Below, one piece after another: positions 1 through 6,297 of a stretch of 6,624 bases of DNA. Position 1 is the stretch's first letter; each line of letters begins with the position of its first letter. This stretch comes from Firmicutes bacterium UBA5420. Its GTDB lineage: Bacteria; Bacillota; Limnochordia; Darwinibacteriales; Darwinibacteriaceae. Under the pieces are notes generated by a model, which had not been told where the DNA came from, did no database searches, and saw nothing but the letters and a program-made list of their open reading frames with translations. The stretch spans positions 1-6,624 of the forward strand of contig DHNI01000017.1 in NCBI GenBank assembly GCA_002409455.1, in the 5' to 3' direction. Both the position numbers and the translations under genes were made by a program.

Positions 1-1344
1 CCTAAGTCTTGTCAATTGCCTTTCTAGAAGCACGGTCAAGCTAGTCTGGTCATATTCTCGCACTCGCATACCATGAACATAGTCGCGCATTTCGTGCTGT
101 GCTTCATCTAAAACCTCTCCGAGACGGCGTAAATACGTGTCGACTACTTCGTCATTTCCTCGTTTTTGTTCACGGCCAATGGCGCGGACTTGCAGACTGC
201 AAAAACCTAGGATTTGGCCAAGATTGTCATGGAGGTCTTGGGTGAAACGCGTTCGTTCTGCCGCTACCGCTACTTCTTGTTGTTCTAAACTGAGCCTGGC
301 CTGCGCTTGTTTTAGTTCGGTGATGTCATTGATTACCATCACCTGCCCCCTAGCGACAGTGCGGTGATCTCTGATCACCGATACAGATACTTCATAATAA
401 CGGTCACTGCCCTGCATAGCGCGGCGTATTTCCAGGTGGCGTCCAGCATCGAAGGATGCTTCGGGACCTAACGCCGCCAGTTCCGTAGAAATGTCCCTGA
501 GCAACATTCCTAATAGCGGTGTTCCTGGTTCCGCTTGGAACATATGGCAAAAGGCCGGGTTGAAATCTACCACCCGGCTATAGTTATTGACAACAACAAC
601 CGCTGTCTCCATCGCTTCTAGTACTTTATCCCAAGCAATGGGCACAAGCATAAACAAGTCAAACCGATAGATGCCCCAAAACATCAAACCTGCAGAGATG
701 GAAAACACAAGGGGAGTCACATCATAGGCTGTGATGGGACTAACTCCCAGAACGTAAAGGAGATTCGAGAGCACCACCAGACTAATTCCTGCCAGGAGAA
801 AAAGTGCTTGCCCCCTATAAACACTGCTTTTCTTAGTCAACGCTTGGCTGAGTAAAAAGATGGATAAGAAATTCAATATATAGGATTGTGCGAAGTGTAC
901 CCAAAACCAAGATCCGTACTGCTTATCTAGGACATAAATTAAGCCTGATGTATCCAGGCGGAAGTTCGTTCGCACAAGACCCCACCAAGGGTCTGTCCAA
1001 ACCAAAAAAATGGTTATGGTAGGAATAAGAAGCAGGGGGAGGACATTTTTTCGCGTGAGCCAATGAGCCCGTCCACTAAACTGACAGGATGTTAAAAGCC
1101 ATGCAACGGGTCCTAGAGAGTAGGCCACATACTGCAGATTAGCCCAGAACAATTTGTGTTCTATGGTAAGGGCTGAAAGTTCGAAGGCATTAGCGCAAGA
1201 CCATAGAGTACCTATGGCCATACACAACCCGAGTATATTCGTTCCAAACGTGCGGCGATGCTTAGTACCATAAAGCGCCAGTGCAAACGTCATCATAGCA
1301 GATGCCACTAGAAAGACAGTATACGGTACGAATTGATAAAGCAT
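1..1344 (-). CDS. Membrane sensor histidine kinase (7TM-PAS-HisKA_3), 3' end cut by window edge
   Basis: This frame is open for 448 codons from an ATG at 1344 to the left edge, so the C-terminal ATPase domain lies outside. Residues 1-235 hold about seven hydrophobic segments (around 5-25, 35-55, 70-88, 102-116, 150-168, 178-200 and 208-228), the layout of the N-terminal 7TM region of histidine kinases. A PAS-like domain follows (about 238-345; VVVVNNYSRVVDFNPAF, then VMVINDITELKQAQ). The dimerisation and phosphoacceptor segment is near 360-380, with H372 in QDLHDNLGQ, the H-box style of NarL/DesK-type (HisKA_3) kinases. The protein should sit in the membrane, sense an unknown signal and phosphorylate a LuxR-type response regulator, probably encoded further left. 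A GGGAGTG ribosome site (1351-1357) precedes the ATG. The operon to its right reads the same way but ends at its own terminator, so the kinase is probably transcribed separately. Confidence 0.9.
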   Translation of the reverse strand, partial: MLYQFVPYTVFLVASAMMTFALALYGTKHRRTFGTNILGLCMAIGTLWSCANAFELSALTIEHKLFWANLQYVAYSLGPVAWLLTSCQFSGRAHWLTRKNVLPLLLIPTITIFLVWTDPWWGLVRTNFRLDTSGLIYVLDKQYGSWFWVHFAQSYILNFLSIFLLSQALTKKSSVYRGQALFLLAGISLVVLSNLLYVLGVSPITAYDVTPLVFSISAGLMFWGIYRFDLFMLVPIAWDKVLEAMETAVVVVNNYSRVVDFNPAFCHMFQAEPGTPLLGMLLRDISTELAALGPEASFDAGRHLEIRRAMQGSDRYYEVSVSVIRDHRTVARGQVMVINDITELKQAQARLSLEQQEVAVAAERTRFTQDLHDNLGQILGFCSLQVRAIGREQKRGNDEVVDTYLRRLGEVLDEAQHEMRDYVHGMRVREYDQTSLTVLLERQLTRLR

Positions 1345-1453
1345 TCGTCTCACTCCCGGAAGGATCGCGTGAGGTATAATTCTCTATAAAATGGCAAGGT
1401 TCCTTTCGATCGAAATCTCTAAATCGGCTTCTTTTTGCTTTAGCACCATATGC

Positions 1454-1501
1454 AAAAAAGCGTTAATGCTCAGACGCGTTGCCAAACGCGAGCACTAACG
1501 C
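1454..1501 (-). terminator. Rho-independent terminator ending the seven-gene operon
   Basis: Read on the minus strand, 1501 to 1460 folds into a long hairpin: an 11-bp outer stem (GCGTTAGTGCT with AGCATTAACGC, one G-U pair), a four-base bulge TCTG, a 6-bp inner stem (CGCGTT/AACGCG) and the loop TGGC. Six T residues (1459-1454) follow directly. It begins 8 bases after the stop codon of the last operon gene and separates the operon from the kinase gene. Confidence 0.93.
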
Positions 1502-1508
1502 CAGCACT

Positions 1509-1865
1509 CTATTCGTCATGTTCCTCATGATGCTGATGTTCACGACAAGCAGAATTCGTCGATTTCAAAGAGCCGTTTATGTAGCTTTCTACCGCCCCTT
1601 GCGCATTACCGCGGGCTCCAACAATAACCTCAATGTTCTTTTCATCAAAGATCGCAATGGCTCCGCTGCCCATACCTCCCGCAATAATTGTATTGACGCC
1701 CATGTCATTCAAGAGATTAGGCAAAAATCCAGGCTTATGCCCAGGATTGGCAACGACTTCGCTCTTGATGATTCGATCATCCTCAATATCAAAAATCGCA
1801 AATCCTTCGCAATACCCAAAGTGCTCAGCTACCATTCCTTTTTCGCTAGCTACAGCAATCTTCAT
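1509..1865 (-). CDS. NifX/NifB-type dinitrogenase iron-molybdenum cofactor family protein (second copy)
   Basis: This 118-residue cytoplasmic protein is of the size and form of the Nitro_FeMo-Co family (NifX, NafY, NifB C-terminal domain, orange protein), which bind Fe-S or Mo-containing clusters. Visible signatures are the MKIAVASEKG start, HFGYCEGF (15-22), the PGHKPGFLPNLL region (41-52) and the glycine-rich AGGMGSGAI (62-70). The C-terminus is rich in Cys, His and Glu (C107, then REHQHHEEHDE) and looks like a soft metal-binding tail. It starts with ATG, preceded by GGAGGGG about 10 bases upstream. It is the last gene of the operon, 42 bases after the glutamate-synthase-like gene and 8 bases before the terminator. 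The partner cluster is unknown. No nifHDK genes are present, so a nitrogenase role is not supported. Confidence 0.9.
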   Translation of the reverse strand: MKIAVASEKGMVAEHFGYCEGFAIFDIEDDRIIKSEVVANPGHKPGFLPNLLNDMGVNTIIAGGMGSGAIAIFDEKNIEVIVGARGNAQGAVESYINGSLKSTNSACREHQHHEEHDE

Positions 1866-1907
1866 TATTCTGTGTCCCCTCCATATTCTACCTTAACTCT
1901 GATTAGA

Positions 1908-3419
1908 CTATTGTCCTGCCATAAGATCCTTGGCGTCCTGCGTTAAAGGTATCAAATCAGTTTTCTCTAGATAGGAAATATCGAACTTTCGGTTTAATGC
2001 TGCAAAATGCTGCAATCCAAAGGCAATCTTATTGAGATAGGAAAACACGCCCACAGCCCCTAGAGATATCTCGTCTGCCCTTTTGCCATAGAGAAATCGC
2101 AAGTCAGCAAGGTCATGATACAATTCATCCACAGTATCGCCATACTTTTTCAGATTCTTAGGAACACGGCCTTCTTTTATTCGTTCCCCAATACTTTTAC
2201 CTGTCATGGCCGCTGTCATAGAAGCACGGCATAATCCGATGGAAGTCACACTGGAACCACCAAAGGCCAGTGCCTTGAACACTTGGTCTTCAGAACTGAA
2301 TCCCCCTGTCATTGTAATACCTGGAATATAGCGTCCTTCGGCTTTTAGCCTATCGACGATCTTACATACAGCGTCTTCCAGTAATACAGTGGGAAGACTC
2401 CATTCATTCATCATTTTACAGGGGCTATAGCCGCTGCCACCACCCGCCCCATCAAATGTGATCATATCAACTTGAGCATCGCTGCCTAGCCTCAGCACTC
2501 GCTCTAAATCAGCGCGATCATAGCCAGCCATTTTAAGATAGAAATTGCTGATTCCCATTTCTCGCAATCGCTCAATTCGCTTGATTAGATATGCTTCATC
2601 CCACAAGGGCAACCTGGCATAGGAATAAAAGTTGGGGGCCATCCCTTCTTCCGCCTTTTCTACGATCTCGGGGGACATCGGATCTGGAAATACTAGCATT
2701 CCCTTCGCCTGTTTTCCCAGCGCTTCATCCCTATTCCTCAATTTGCGAACTGGTTGTGTACCTTTCGCACTTTGCCCAAACTTAAACTCCAGTGCATCTA
2801 GGCTGTGCTCCCGTAGTGCATATTCAGGGATTCCAAGCATATCGTCCTCCACATTGCACTGTAACACGATCTGACCATAGCCACGATAATACGTTCGGAA
2901 AGAATCAAGCATGGTTCTTAACTCGGGGAACGCACTAGCCTTGCCATTTTCGATTTTAAAACCAGGATCCTTGTCCCTTGCTTCCTCTCCAATAACGCAG
3001 GTGACCCCCGCCAGAGCTGCTCCCCCAAAGTAATCTTGCCAGTTAAGTTTAATGAGCGCGGGTAAGATGATGGGGATCTTTAATTTTACGGGATGAAATT
3101 TCCCATACTCTCTTTCTAACTTCACGTTATAAATGTTGGCCTCTTCATACTTGGCCTTGGCCCCAATAGCTCCAAAGACGCGACCGTTGATGTTAAAGTG
3201 CGAAAAATCAATGGGATAATCCTTTTCCGAAGCGACTTGATTATTCCCCGTATTTGTTGGGTAAACAGTCTGCTTACCTAACACTGACGCTAAAGCAATC
3301 TCACATGTTCCATCGCAGTCTTCTGTACAGAACGAACACATACCTGACTGTGGTGAAATGTGATTCTTTCTGAGATAGGTGTCATTGAATGCCGACGACA
3401 ATCTTGGTTGATACGTCAT
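1908..3419 (-). CDS. Stand-alone glutamate-synthase-like FMN-binding protein with N-terminal Cys4 motif
   Basis: A 503-residue protein with the FMN-binding alpha/beta-barrel of the glutamate synthase central domain. Family landmarks are LEFKFGQSAKG (210-220, cf. the EIK-SQGAKPG motif), TFDGAGGGSGYSP (321-333, cf. SGHDGGTGASP) and GGFSSEDQVFKALAFGGSS (372-390, phosphate-binding part). There is no N-terminal glutaminase domain with catalytic Cys. The three-cysteine [3Fe-4S] motif after the barrel is also missing; only C397 remains there. Instead C28, C31, C35 and C39 form a CxxCx3Cx3C motif that could hold an Fe-S cluster or zinc. The ATG at 3419 is preferred because AAGGCGGG lies 6 bases ahead; the in-frame ATG at 3425 touches that site, and more distal starts run back into the previous gene. 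It begins 16 bases after the upstream ATPase gene. True glutamate synthesis is doubtful. I infer a flavin-dependent redox reaction, perhaps fed by the neighbouring ferredoxin-like ATPases. Confidence 0.88.
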   Translation of the reverse strand: MTYQPRLSSAFNDTYLRKNHISPQSGMCSFCTEDCDGTCEIALASVLGKQTVYPTNTGNNQVASEKDYPIDFSHFNINGRVFGAIGAKAKYEEANIYNVKLEREYGKFHPVKLKIPIILPALIKLNWQDYFGGAALAGVTCVIGEEARDKDPGFKIENGKASAFPELRTMLDSFRTYYRGYGQIVLQCNVEDDMLGIPEYALREHSLDALEFKFGQSAKGTQPVRKLRNRDEALGKQAKGMLVFPDPMSPEIVEKAEEGMAPNFYSYARLPLWDEAYLIKRIERLREMGISNFYLKMAGYDRADLERVLRLGSDAQVDMITFDGAGGGSGYSPCKMMNEWSLPTVLLEDAVCKIVDRLKAEGRYIPGITMTGGFSSEDQVFKALAFGGSSVTSIGLCRASMTAAMTGKSIGERIKEGRVPKNLKKYGDTVDELYHDLADLRFLYGKRADEISLGAVGVFSYLNKIAFGLQHFAALNRKFDISYLEKTDLIPLTQDAKDLMAGQ

Positions 3420-3435
3420 TATCATCCCGCCTTGG

Positions 3436-4317
3436 TTATCGCGTATTTTTCTGTGCAAATAGCAATTGCATAGTATTGTCATAAACCGCTCTAACCGCTG
3501 TTCCCGATGCACAGTCTATCTCTACAATGCTCTGCCCATTATTGATCGCCTTTACCGCATCCGCATCAAAGGGTATTCTGCCAACAAAGGGCAATTTAAG
3601 CTCCTTGCAAAGCTCTTCTATCCTCTCCGTGTGTTCAATATTGGTATCGTACTTATTTATACACACCGCTATCTCTGTTCCAAATTTCGCAGCCGTGTTA
3701 ATCATGCGTTCCATATCGTTAATGCCTGATATGGAAGGTTCGGCCACAATCAGAACCATATCAACTCCGCTCAGGGAGGCAATGACAGGACAACCAATTC
3801 CAGGAGATCCGTCAATAATAGCCAGTTCGACTTCGGCTGCCGCCGCTTTCATCTGTTTCTTTACCTCAGTAACGAGCAACCCCGACGTACCGCTACCCAT
3901 CTTCAGTTGCGCAGTTGAAAACACGCTGTTCTCCGCGCCCGAATAGAGCATCAACTCTCCAGCCACGGCCGGTTCCATCGTTATGGCTCCTACAGGGCAG
4001 ATGTATGCGCAAACTCCGCAACCTTCACAGGCGAATGGATCTACTTCATACTTATCCTCCACGAAGATGGCGTCAAAGCGGCAATGCTCTTTGCACTGAT
4101 CACATGCAATGCAGCGCTCAGAATCGATAACGGCTACAGGCAGACCATAATAGTCTGAAACCTCTGGTGCAGTAGGCCACCTAGTTATGAGGTGCAAATT
4201 GGGTGCATCCACATCACAATCGGCAAAGGCTCTAACGTGGGAAAGCTTAATGAACGCACTAGCAATCGTCGTCTTTCCGGTTCCGCCCTTTCCGCTAAGA
4301 ATGAGAAGTTGCTTCAC
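3436..4317 (-). CDS. MinD/Mrp-like P-loop ATPase with inserted 2x[4Fe-4S] ferredoxin domain (second of the pair)
   Basis: A 293-residue cytoplasmic ATPase of the SIMIBI (MinD/Mrp) class. Residues 8-17 carry the deviant Walker A SGKGGTGKTT with signature lysine K10 and K15. DCDVDAPNLHL (33-43) is the switch region and LAIIDGSPG (165-173) the Walker B/switch II. Between them is a bacterial ferredoxin domain with two CxxCxxCx3C sets: C69, C72, C75, C79 and C97, C100, C103, C107 (the last followed by Pro). This family is known from anaerobes as paired genes; roles in Fe-S or metallocluster handling are likely but not proven. The start is GTG at 4317 with GGAGGT five bases ahead (4323-4328). It overlaps the end of the preceding ATPase gene by 23 bases, implying translational coupling and equal amounts of the two proteins. 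Confidence 0.93.
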   Translation of the reverse strand: MKQLLILSGKGGTGKTTIASAFIKLSHVRAFADCDVDAPNLHLITRWPTAPEVSDYYGLPVAVIDSERCIACDQCKEHCRFDAIFVEDKYEVDPFACEGCGVCAYICPVGAITMEPAVAGELMLYSGAENSVFSTAQLKMGSGTSGLLVTEVKKQMKAAAAEVELAIIDGSPGIGCPVIASLSGVDMVLIVAEPSISGINDMERMINTAAKFGTEIAVCINKYDTNIEHTERIEELCKELKLPFVGRIPFDADAVKAINNGQSIVEIDCASGTAVRAVYDNTMQLLFAQKNTR

Positions 4318-5155
4318 ATTGCACCTCCCCCATTACCATGTTTAGCAAACTTGAGAACATCTCCTTGTATTTCTCGTCTTTTCTCACTGCAATTTCTGCA
4401 TTGGAAGTCAACAGGCCTAGATCGTGATGGAAGGGAATCTTAGCCAAAATCTTGATGCCTCGTTCCACACAAAATTCTTCTGCTGGGTTTTCGCCTTCCA
4501 GGCATTTATTCAAAACTACACCAAATGGCTTATTAAAAAGCTTTACTAAATCATAAACCATGCTTAGATTGTGAACGCCAAACAATGTCGGCTCAGCTAC
4601 CAATACACAGTAATCTGCATCGCGAATGCTCTCCATCACAATGCACGCGCTGCCAGGAGGACAGTCAACAAAAACCGTGCTATCGGGCGAATCTTTGATG
4701 CCATCCAGTAGACTCTTGATAATTGGAACCCCCGATGCTTCACCGGTATTTAGCATTCCGGTATGAACAGTGACGTCTCCCGATATACCTTTTTGAACCT
4801 TCCCGATCACCTTGTCTTGCTCAGTTAGCGCTTTTTCGGGACAAAGCATGACACAACCGCCGCAGGAATGGCAAATCTCATCAAAGACAATGAGCCGATC
4901 TTTTATGTAGGCAAGAGCATTGAATCTACAGAAATCAACGCATTTTCGGCACCCATTGCAGACGGTATTGTCTACAACTGGAATTTTAATTGTTACTTCT
5001 TCTTCTTGGACATGCTCTGGTTTAAAAAACAGATGTCCATTTGGTTCTTCCACATCGCAATCAAGATAAATTGCATCCGGTGCTGCTGCAGCTAGATTTG
5101 CTGATACGAGCGTTTTCCCAGTACCACCTTTGCCGCTAAGAACTGCTATCCGCAC
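4295..5155 (-). CDS. MinD/Mrp-like P-loop ATPase with inserted 2x[4Fe-4S] ferredoxin domain (first of the pair)
   Basis: A 286-residue paralogue of the next gene. It has deviant Walker A SGKGGTGKT (7-15; K9, K14), switch region LDCDVEEPNGHLFF (31-44) and Walker B VFVDCPPGSA (161-170). The inserted ferredoxin domain has C66, C69, C72, C76 and C95, C98, C101, C105, for two [4Fe-4S] clusters. I place the start at GTG 5155: GGGGGAG lies six bases before it, and the stop codon of the upstream NifX-like gene ends one base before it. An in-frame ATG at 5170 would place that ribosome site inside the coding region, and longer frames extend far into the upstream gene. The two ATPases probably form a heterodimer that couples ATP hydrolysis to electron or cluster transfer. 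That is inference from their pairing and overlap. Confidence 0.92.
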   Translation of the reverse strand: MRIAVLSGKGGTGKTLVSANLAAAAPDAIYLDCDVEEPNGHLFFKPEHVQEEEVTIKIPVVDNTVCNGCRKCVDFCRFNALAYIKDRLIVFDEICHSCGGCVMLCPEKALTEQDKVIGKVQKGISGDVTVHTGMLNTGEASGVPIIKSLLDGIKDSPDSTVFVDCPPGSACIVMESIRDADYCVLVAEPTLFGVHNLSMVYDLVKLFNKPFGVVLNKCLEGENPAEEFCVERGIKILAKIPFHHDLGLLTSNAEIAVRKDEKYKEMFSSLLNMVMGEVQCEATSHS

Positions 5156-5156
5156 A

Positions 5157-5525
5157 TTACTCTCCCCCATGCCCATGAAATCCGGCATGGATGTCCTCGA
5201 GCAGAGAAAGCTTTCCATTAGAAAGAGAATCGAGGTTCTCCTTAACCGACGCGAATCTTGTTCTATATATCTTGATGCCAGCAGACTCGAGTACCCCAGC
5301 GGCATTTTCTCCACATCGAGGCGTCAACAAGACACCTGCTTGACTGTCTACGATGAGTTGCGCAGCCTTAATCCCGGCCCCACCCGGACTTGCTAAAGCA
5401 CTGTTCTCGATGAATGTGGACTTCTTCGTTTCCGTTTCATAGATGAGAAAGTACGGGGCTCGTCCAAAGGAGCCACATACATTTGTTTCCAGATCCTTTT
5501 CATCTACAGGAACTGCAATTTTCAT
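5157..5525 (-). CDS. NifX/NifB-type dinitrogenase iron-molybdenum cofactor family protein (first copy)
   Basis: A 122-residue member of the Nitro_FeMo-Co family, the small ribonuclease-H-like fold that carries Fe-S or Mo clusters in NifX, NifB and the Desulfovibrio orange protein. Visible features are MKIAVPVDE at the start, CGSFGRAPYFLIYE (17-30) with the family's FGRA/FGxA cluster-site motif, PGGAGIKAAQLIVD (47-60), LLTPRCGENAAGVL (66-79; C71) and a short His/Gly tail, HAGFHGHGGE. The ATG has a textbook GGAGGA five bases upstream. It lies 18 bases after the UPF0251 gene and one base before the GTG of the first ATPase, so it is tightly coupled to that gene. It differs clearly from the other family member at the operon's end, so the two are probably not redundant. 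Confidence 0.92.
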   Translation of the reverse strand: MKIAVPVDEKDLETNVCGSFGRAPYFLIYETETKKSTFIENSALASPGGAGIKAAQLIVDSQAGVLLTPRCGENAAGVLESAGIKIYRTRFASVKENLDSLSNGKLSLLEDIHAGFHGHGGE

Positions 5526-5543
5526 AAGAATCCTCCAATCTGG

Positions 5544-5894
5544 CTATCGCCTACCATGCCTATGCCTATGGCACCCACGCCCGCAACGATTTCCGTTACC
5601 ATCACAGAGTAAGAAGTCACCGCCTTCGATCGTGAGAACTCTCCCATTAACTAATGATTCTGCAAGCTTCTTTCGAGCCTCACTGTACATACCCTGCACT
5701 GTTGTACGCGAAATGTCCATCTGATCGGCACATTCTTCCTGGGTAAATCGTTCCAAGTCAATAAGTCGGATCGTCTCATACTCATCGACAGTCATAATAA
5801 CCGCATTTTCGGAATCCGCAGAGGAGCCGAGAGGCCCGAATCGGTTATTGTCAGGAAGATCACAGACTTTTCTCCATTTTCTTGGTCTTGGCAC
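5544..5894 (-). CDS. UPF0251 (DUF134) DNA-binding protein with Cys/His-rich tail
   Basis: A 116-residue protein beginning MPRPRKWRKVC and continuing with RFGPLG, the hallmark N-terminus of the UPF0251/DUF134 family. Residues 34-84 form a sigma-70 region-4-like helix-turn-helix: MTVDEYETIRLIDLE, then FTQEECADQMDISRTTVQGM with the recognition helix around 61-75. The C-terminus is rich in Cys and His (C97, C104, C108, H109, H111, H113), suggesting a bound metal or cluster. The start is GTG at 5894, with GAGGTG five bases upstream. The family is commonly found beside NifX-like and ferredoxin-ATPase genes, as here, and is presumed to be the local transcription regulator. No target site is proven; the repeats at the operon promoter are candidates. 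It follows the DUF5320-type gene with a 62-base gap holding a strong stem-loop. Confidence 0.9.
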   Translation of the reverse strand: MPRPRKWRKVCDLPDNNRFGPLGSSADSENAVIMTVDEYETIRLIDLERFTQEECADQMDISRTTVQGMYSEARKKLAESLVNGRVLTIEGGDFLLCDGNGNRCGRGCHRHRHGRR

Positions 5895-5912
5895 ATTTTC
5901 ACCTCAAATTAG

Positions 5913-5950
5913 CAACAGAGGCTAGCAGAGTGTCTTGCTAACCTCTGTTG
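5913..5950 (-). promoter_or_regulatory. 15-bp intercistronic stem-loop without a U-tract
   Basis: In the minus-strand transcript this forms CAACAGAGG-U-UAGCA, an eight-base loop AGACACUC, then UGCUA-G-CCUCUGUUG. The single odd position is a U-G pair in the RNA, so the stem is a continuous 15 bp. It starts six bases after the stop codon of the DUF5320-type gene and ends about 18 bases before the next start. No run of T follows (GCTAATTTGAGG), so it is unlikely to be a full terminator. A processing, stabilising or partial-attenuation element is more likely. Confidence 0.75.
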
Positions 5951-5956
5951 TTCTCC

Positions 5957-6253
5957 TTACAGATCTTCCAGCTCCTCATCAATGGCGTCAAGGCGCCCCT
6001 TCAATATGTCTCTTTGCTCTTGAAGCAACTCCTTCTGTGTTCTAGAGGAGGGTTGGTTCCAGGCAACATCCCAGCCAAAGCCACGTCCGAAGCCGCACCC
6101 GTAAGCGCGTCCCCGGCCAAAGCCGAAGCCCCTGCCAAAGCCTCTTCCAAAACCAGCACCATACCTTACGTCGTTTACGCCTGCGCAAGGCCCTAATCCT
6201 CGTCCTGTCATCGGTCCAGCACCCATTGGTCCAGATCCATCTATTCCAGGCAA
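5957..6253 (-). CDS. DUF5320-type small protein: Gly/Phe/Arg-rich with C-terminal coiled coil
   Basis: A 98-residue protein if started at TTG 6253. That start gives MPGIDGSGPMGAGPMTGRG, which matches the well-known N-terminus of DUF5320-type proteins (MPGxDGTGPMGxGPMTGRG), and GGGGGTG lies five bases ahead. Residues 31-61 are a low-complexity run of GFGRG units, with Y, R, C53 and W mixed in; C23 is in GLGPC. Residues 72-98 (QKELLQEQRDILKGRLDAIDEELEDL) form a charged helix likely to coil with itself. No membrane segment or signal peptide is seen. The function is unknown, but this family recurs next to NifX-like and ferredoxin-ATPase genes. It is the first gene of the operon, about 37 bases from the predicted transcription start. 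An upstream in-frame GTG (6262) touches the ribosome site and is unlikely. Confidence 0.85.
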   Translation of the reverse strand: MPGIDGSGPMGAGPMTGRGLGPCAGVNDVRYGAGFGRGFGRGFGFGRGRAYGCGFGRGFGWDVAWNQPSSRTQKELLQEQRDILKGRLDAIDEELEDL

Positions 6254-6270
6254 ATCATTCACCCCCTCGT
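6254..6270 (-). promoter_or_regulatory. Ribosome site that decides the TTG start of the DUF5320-type gene
   Basis: On the minus strand ACGAGGGGGTGAATGA lies directly before TTG 6253. The GGGGGTG core is five bases from the TTG but overlaps the in-frame GTG at 6262. Together with the family N-terminus that begins exactly at the TTG, this fixes the start. Confidence 0.7.
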
Positions 6271-6284
6271 TTCCGGCATATGTC
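6269..6284. repeat. 16-bp direct repeat, promoter-downstream copy
   Basis: The plus strand reads GTTTCCGGCATATGTC. It matches the copy at 6308-6323 at 15 of 16 positions, in the same orientation, with 39 bases between equivalent points. It lies in the 5' leader, within about 20 bases downstream of the predicted transcription start. The inner GGCATATGTC is a near-palindrome (one mismatched pair), as expected for an operator half of a dimeric regulator. Confidence 0.6.
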
Positions 6285-6297
6285 GCTTTCAACTTTC

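Noticed and set aside
1375..1380. Plus-strand TATAAT
   Set aside because: There is no -35 element at suitable spacing and no plus-strand gene downstream.
1345..1400. Promoter for the kinase gene (TTGCCA ... TATACC)
   Set aside because: The spacing between the best hexamers is about 13 bp, too short; the real promoter could not be placed with confidence.
1404..1415. Perfect palindrome TTTCGATCGAAA upstream of the kinase gene as an operator
   Set aside because: One or two perfect 12-bp palindromes are expected by chance in a window this long, and no second copy or clear promoter lies beside it.
1479..1946. Plus-strand open frame of 155 codons
   Set aside because: It lies antisense to the second NifX-family gene and the operon terminator, shows no family motif and has no convincing ribosome site.
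3527..3946. Plus-strand open frame of 139 codons
   Set aside because: It is the antisense shadow of the second ferredoxin-ATPase gene, whose motifs are unambiguous on the minus strand.
5948..6196. Plus-strand Ala/Pro/Lys-rich open frame
   Set aside because: It is complementary to the Gly/Arg-rich DUF5320 segment; its low-complexity composition is a by-product of that repeat.
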